From Fibrobacterota bacterium (GTDB lineage: Bacteria; Fibrobacterota; Fibrobacteria; UBA11236), in assembly GCA_028287465.1 (NCBI GenBank), contig JAQBPO010000022.1, positions 54,813-118,812 on the forward strand: a stretch of DNA of 64,000 bases. Reading direction: 5' to 3'. Made by a program: the position numbers and the translations under genes. This document shows, in pieces, positions 61,201 through 64,000 of this stretch. How positions within the stretch are numbered: position 1 is the stretch's first letter; every line of letters starts with the position of its first letter. The notes beneath the pieces are model-generated. The model saw only the letters and a program-made list of their open reading frames with translations, ran no database searches and had not been told where the DNA came from.

Positions 61201-62359
61201 CGTGGATGCCACCTTGGACAGCTCCGAAATCCGCTATAGGCTGCGGAGCATGGAGACCTTGCAGAACCTGTTCAAAAGATCGCCTGAACGCCGCACGGTC
61301 AAGCGAAGCCAGGCCATGCAGGTCCAGATCAACCTTGAGACCGCGGGAACGGGCAACAGCATCGAAACCGATATCCTGCGCGTGAACTACGTGGGGAACT
61401 TTTCCATGGCCGGAACCTATCCCTACGCCCTGGTCCAGGGTCGCATCTCCTCCCAGCGGGGCGAGCTCGGCGCCAAGAAACAGGCCTATGCCATCCGGCG
61501 GATGGACGTGAAATGGCTCAATACGCCCCTCGAAGCGGGCAAGGTGGCCCTGGAAGCGCAGAAGCGCCTGGCCCGGAATTGCGAAGCCGGCACCCTGGAT
61601 TCCTGCAATATCATCACGCGCCTCACTGGGGAACTCTCGGATCTGCAGTTCACCTATGACAGCGATTGCCAAGGCGCCAGCGGGGCGGGCGTGGAGGTTT
61701 CGGCCCTGGTCTATTCCGTGCGCCGGGGCTGCTATTCCTCCGGATTCAGCGCCGGCGGATCGGGGCTCGGCTACGAGGAGCAGGCTTTGGCCCTTCTCGA
61801 GCCCGTAGCCAGCCAATACCTCTCCGACGCGGCGGGAAAACTCTCGGGCCATTGGATATCCAGCGCCCAGGTCACAGGCTTCGGCGCTCTGGCCTCCAAG
61901 AAGAAATCCGGCGAGGTGGGCGATACCACGACATCCACCCAGGAAGCCATCTCCCTGGAACTCCTGAGCCGGGAGTTCTGGCGCACCCGTCTCAGGGTCC
62001 GGTCCGCCTACGCCCCGCAGAACGATGCGTCCAGCAGCCCTTGGAACTACCGTCTGGGCCTGGAATGGCGGCCCCCGCTGCCCGCCTTCGTCGACGATCC
62101 CAAATGGAGGCGCAGGCTCAACAACAACGTGAACGTGGAGGCGGCCATCTTCACGGATCCGGACCGGACCCTGGAAACCGAGGATGAATCCTCCCTGAGG
62201 AAGCGGCTGGGGCTGAACTACACCTACGACTTCTGGGGCAGCTGGTGGGCGAAAAAAGGGCCCGCCCGTCCGCCCGAAGCGGAAGACAACCGTAACACGG
62301 CCGTTCCCCTGACGCGGGGCGAAGGCAAGACGGTCGCCTTGCCGGACAGCTTGCGATGA
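58271..62359 (+). CDS. tamB: TamB-like translocation and assembly module protein (DUF490)
   Basis: The 1362-residue AsmA-like protein has one N-terminal membrane anchor (about 8-28, RIFVALGILVVVLFLAV) and a very long beta-rich periplasmic body, predicted to form the bridge-like groove of the TamB/YicH superfamily. A Lys/Ala/Thr-rich low-complexity patch occurs near residues 395-420. The C-terminal ~350 residues (GRISSQRGELGAKKQAYAIR, GLEWRPPLP, RLGLNYTYDFWGSWW) form the DUF490 domain that docks with the Omp85 partner. It probably transfers phospholipid or assists barrel assembly at the outer membrane. The stop overlaps the Omp85 gene as ATGA, so the two are coupled. Confidence 0.9.
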   Translation: MRKWIKRIFVALGILVVVLFLAVYFGGRLAAQRYLARDLKVGDGKARLVNPEFRWSLDLNADSVLYDSPTLMAAAGRTRVSANLFKSLLHFGPSVTLDVDTLALRIMPGPDTVKPKKDSIPFPDFKLPGSVTVRAGRILVSDTAGLLVQGDGVELETPSERSVRVSIREARARQTGDLRHGLTAAADWNDSAMATLRVGWKRAGDTLALDLVLPKSNLLKGTAEMRAHLASSEPYAKALKLAPTLPLAQGLDAEFKGSMPGTLRLEGSLRARVSRLPDSLPIKLNAQRVAIKVGFRDTAGIWSVASRGEGGEDVKLGGNLYVTGRDSLAVPGWLVRHAGLTAKGHMRGFAVTAAGKRGNADLEVADLRASADAIKAEISTGDGSRITADLKKAPEGPGRAAAATKRTTAASTKQKAKTKALKAGTPVDPPDLPDWNGAFSLRLAPGERWLVAFTDTNIVFETATITGRISGGEVRAVAEMTGFKAYGVVADSVRLNNRYGRAGYVLEPSHLYWRGVDWGLSGTVGLNRPGMPMTLHVASREFGSCDGAMPRLDLIEVHAKDIALDRFPYVKLDSLKANQPRVTGDFRWDITARTGSADLRVTGKYKAERLQAQAKAEWDPRILVVKESRASLSGNEITASARISLHGGQFFELSKLAKEDFEEVSLGADRFDLAKALAVAMPEPPLKSGTVAGHFSYNAASGFAGTYKFQDIRLGSDDGKIVLKELAIFGKGDSLIIKAVTASPQEPLFNDSATLYLTGVLAKDQGILVRARLGQKVFLDFRGNILAFKELKGRLGVRGDAVLPGSSGELRDVQVRADLAMPFKDGMKGLRLEADTLRGNYLVAGLDTQSFSAPVKMQGGKIAVPRFTMRSRAGAEMNGRFEMDPATQRMSGSLAGNSFAAQFGAGDRIKLRNVKLDLRGDSTSLEIQASIGSGSAEHIKAPMRAAGDFSRVDLTYRTPLGKNKLGVPGGGRIPFIRVDATLDSSEIRYRLRSMETLQNLFKRSPERRTVKRSQAMQVQINLETAGTGNSIETDILRVNYVGNFSMAGTYPYALVQGRISSQRGELGAKKQAYAIRRMDVKWLNTPLEAGKVALEAQKRLARNCEAGTLDSCNIITRLTGELSDLQFTYDSDCQGASGAGVEVSALVYSVRRGCYSSGFSAGGSGLGYEEQALALLEPVASQYLSDAAGKLSGHWISSAQVTGFGALASKKKSGEVGDTTTSTQEAISLELLSREFWRTRLRVRSAYAPQNDASSSPWNYRLGLEWRPPLPAFVDDPKWRRRLNNNVNVEAAIFTDPDRTLETEDESSLRKRLGLNYTYDFWGSWWAKKGPARPPEAEDNRNTAVPLTRGEGKTVALPDSLR

Positions 62360-64000
62360 AGCCCGCATACGCTTGGGTGCTGGCCCTGCTTTCCCTTTCG
62401 GACGCGGCCATGTCGGTGAAGATCACCGGCAATGAATTCTTCCGCACCGGCAGGATCATGGACGTCCTGGTCCCGGAGCCCGAGTCCTACAACCGGGAAG
62501 GGATCCTGTCCTGGCAGGAGGATGCCCAATTCTACACGGCCGATCTCTACCGGCGCAGCGGATTCTTCGACGTCAAGGTGGACGTGGACGTGCGCCCGAG
62601 GGAAGGCGGGGACAAGAAGGACTGGGACGCCGCCCTCACGATCAAGGAAGGGGAGCGTTACACCTATGATACCGTGCGCGTCGTGGTGGTCGAGGACACC
62701 TCCGGAACCCCGCAGCAGCAGGCCGCCGAGGACACCGCGGGAATAGGGGTGGATACCGCCGGGGTGGACACGCTCAAGCTGGCCCCGCCCCAGAAGGCGC
62801 CCCAACCCGCCCTGGTGGTGGATTCCGCCGACCTCGAGGCGAAACGGGGCGAGCCCTATCAGGAGGATCTGATATTCCAGGATCGCCGTTATCTGCTGCA
62901 GACCTACGGCAATTCCGGCTATGTCCGGGCCAAGGTTGACGACAAGGTTTCGGTGAAGGCGGCCACCCGCACGGTCAAGGTGGATTACCTGGTGGAACCT
63001 TCCTATCCCGTGCTTTTCGATACCTTGATCATACGCAACCAAAGGGCCGCCCCGGCGGACACCCTGGTGGGCATCACCCGGGACGATCTCTTGCGCTCCC
63101 TGGTCAAGTACGGCAAGGGCGATACCATGCGCATTTCCGACAACGATGGGCTGATCGAAAAGCTCCAGTACACCGGGGCCTACAATTTCGCCCGCCTCAA
63201 GGACAGCCTATTGCCGGGGCCGGCGCATACGAGCGCCCTGATCCTGCAGACCGAGGAGCGGGTTCCGGGGAACATCCGCACCTCCGCCTTCTATGAAACC
63301 CAATCCGGATTCGGCGTATCCGTCGATGCGCGCCATAGCAATATCGCCGGCACCCTGAACGAGGTGCGGGGCGGCGGCGCCATGGCCACCAAGCGCCAGA
63401 GCCTTTACGCCGGGTACGGATCCCCCCTGACCTTCGGGTACCTTATCCGCTTCGACGATGATTTCAGCATCAATTGGACCCAGGACCAACCCATGGATAC
63501 CGTCCGGAATTTTTTCGGCGGGGACTTCCGGACCGTGAACAGCGCCCGCCTCACCTGGCCCTGGTCCTATTGGTTGCGCCTGGTGGGCAACGCGGAAGTG
63601 GAATCGAAGAGCCGCAGGCTGGGCGAATCGAGCCGGGAGCGCTCGCTCAACCTGAACTTCATCCAGACAGCCTATTTCTCGTTCCTGAACCAGACCCTGG
63701 ATCCGACGCGCGGAATCCGTTTGGCTCCGAGCTGGGGAAACGGCGGGCCGCTGATCGAGGACAACCGGTTCCGGTTCACGGAGTTCCGTCATAATTGGCT
63801 GGAGCTGCAGACCGGCTATTACTACTACTATCCCGGCCTCAAGCAGGTAAAGTTGGCCGTGCGGCTGGACGGCGGGAAATTCTTCGGTCAAGGCGGGACC
63901 AATTCCGATCGCTTCTTCCTGGGCGGCGGCCGAAGCGTTCGCAGCTATGGGTTCCGGGAGCTATGCCCGGAAACCGAAGTCGACACCACATCCAAGGGGA
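62356..64000 (+). CDS. Omp85 family outer-membrane protein (TamA/BamA-type), 3' end outside window
   Basis: The 548 visible residues run to the window's end without a stop. The ATG at 62356 overlaps the tamB stop. A signal peptide (about 1-20) is followed by POTRA-like repeats (about 23-110, 155-225 and 228-300; e.g. KITGNEFFRTGRI and GNSGYVRAKVDDK), separated by a Pro/Thr-rich insertion near 115-150. The barrel part begins about 300. Near the end, FLGGGRSVRSYGFREL contains the Omp85 lid-lock-like motif (VRSYGF for VRGY/F). Its coupling to tamB makes it a TamA-type protein, though Fibrobacterota-like genomes may use a BamA-like one. Confidence 0.85.
   Translation, partial: MKPAYAWVLALLSLSDAAMSVKITGNEFFRTGRIMDVLVPEPESYNREGILSWQEDAQFYTADLYRRSGFFDVKVDVDVRPREGGDKKDWDAALTIKEGERYTYDTVRVVVVEDTSGTPQQQAAEDTAGIGVDTAGVDTLKLAPPQKAPQPALVVDSADLEAKRGEPYQEDLIFQDRRYLLQTYGNSGYVRAKVDDKVSVKAATRTVKVDYLVEPSYPVLFDTLIIRNQRAAPADTLVGITRDDLLRSLVKYGKGDTMRISDNDGLIEKLQYTGAYNFARLKDSLLPGPAHTSALILQTEERVPGNIRTSAFYETQSGFGVSVDARHSNIAGTLNEVRGGGAMATKRQSLYAGYGSPLTFGYLIRFDDDFSINWTQDQPMDTVRNFFGGDFRTVNSARLTWPWSYWLRLVGNAEVESKSRRLGESSRERSLNLNFIQTAYFSFLNQTLDPTRGIRLAPSWGNGGPLIEDNRFRFTEFRHNWLELQTGYYYYYPGLKQVKLAVRLDGGKFFGQGGTNSDRFFLGGGRSVRSYGFRELCPETEVDTTSKG

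Noticed and set aside
1..64000. CRISPR arrays, rRNA, tRNA, prophage or plasmid functions
   Set aside because: No regularly spaced repeats, rRNA signatures, integrase, phage structural genes or partition genes were seen; short tRNA genes cannot be fully excluded by eye.

Overview
The window is a GC-rich, densely coded chromosomal segment of a Gram-negative bacterium. I infer Fibrobacterota (or a close relative) from three things: a TIGR02147/DUF4423-type regulator translationally coupled to a DUF2341/LamG surface protein, several secreted enzymes ending in short C-terminal modules that resemble type IX sorting domains, and a full diderm envelope toolkit (TamB, Omp85 protein, OmpA, secretin). 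I found no rRNA, tRNA, CRISPR array, intact insertion sequence or prophage.

Layout. 1-3.9 kb: end of nuoL, then nuoM and nuoN (complex I). 4-8.6 kb: small leftward genes: an iron-permease-like membrane protein, a DoxX protein, two unknowns, a RAYT-like transposase relative that has lost both catalytic motifs, and a nitroreductase. A 316-bp AT-rich gap at 7641-7956 holds two perfect DnaA boxes. 8.6-12.5 kb: a hybrid histidine kinase beside a MEDS-domain sensor, and a MarR-pirin pair with a readable promoter. 12.6-19.4 kb: a DUF2156 protein, three PQQ-dependent sugar dehydrogenase-like secreted proteins and the decayed remnant of another. 19.4-25.6 kb: a GH17-like glucanase, a membrane-anchored unknown, fumarase C, an outer-membrane-like protein and an OmpA protein. 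25.9-37.6 kb: an ABC-F ATPase with a degenerate second site, a diheme cytochrome-like protein, an M6 metalloprotease, the giant helicase Lhr, an AidB-like acyl-CoA dehydrogenase and a small zinc-ribbon protein.

37.7-57.9 kb is the most coherent system: a type IV pilus (T4P) locus in two leftward blocks. The distal block has pilB (with a receiver-like N-terminal extension), an AgmX/TonB-like protein and a lipoprotein. The main block appears to be one 13-gene unit reading from 57877 down to 45306: a 1316-residue Ig-repeat lipoprotein, an outer-membrane-like protein, pilC, two pilins, PilV/PilW/PilX-type minor pilins, pilM, pilN, pilO, pilP and a short secretin. The rightward TIGR02147-DUF2341 pair sits between the blocks. 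58.3 kb to the end: tamB overlapping an Omp85 (TamA/BamA-type) gene that runs off the window.

How the genes may fit together (inference): the periplasmic sugar dehydrogenases could pass electrons to the diheme cytochrome. The GH17 enzyme, M6 protease and LamG protein suggest a polymer-degrading surface lifestyle, and the pilus with its Ig-repeat lipoprotein would serve attachment. The best candidate for something undescribed is the pilus operon headed by an alternating-repeat lipoprotein and a barrel-like protein, together with the AgmX-like partner of PilB.
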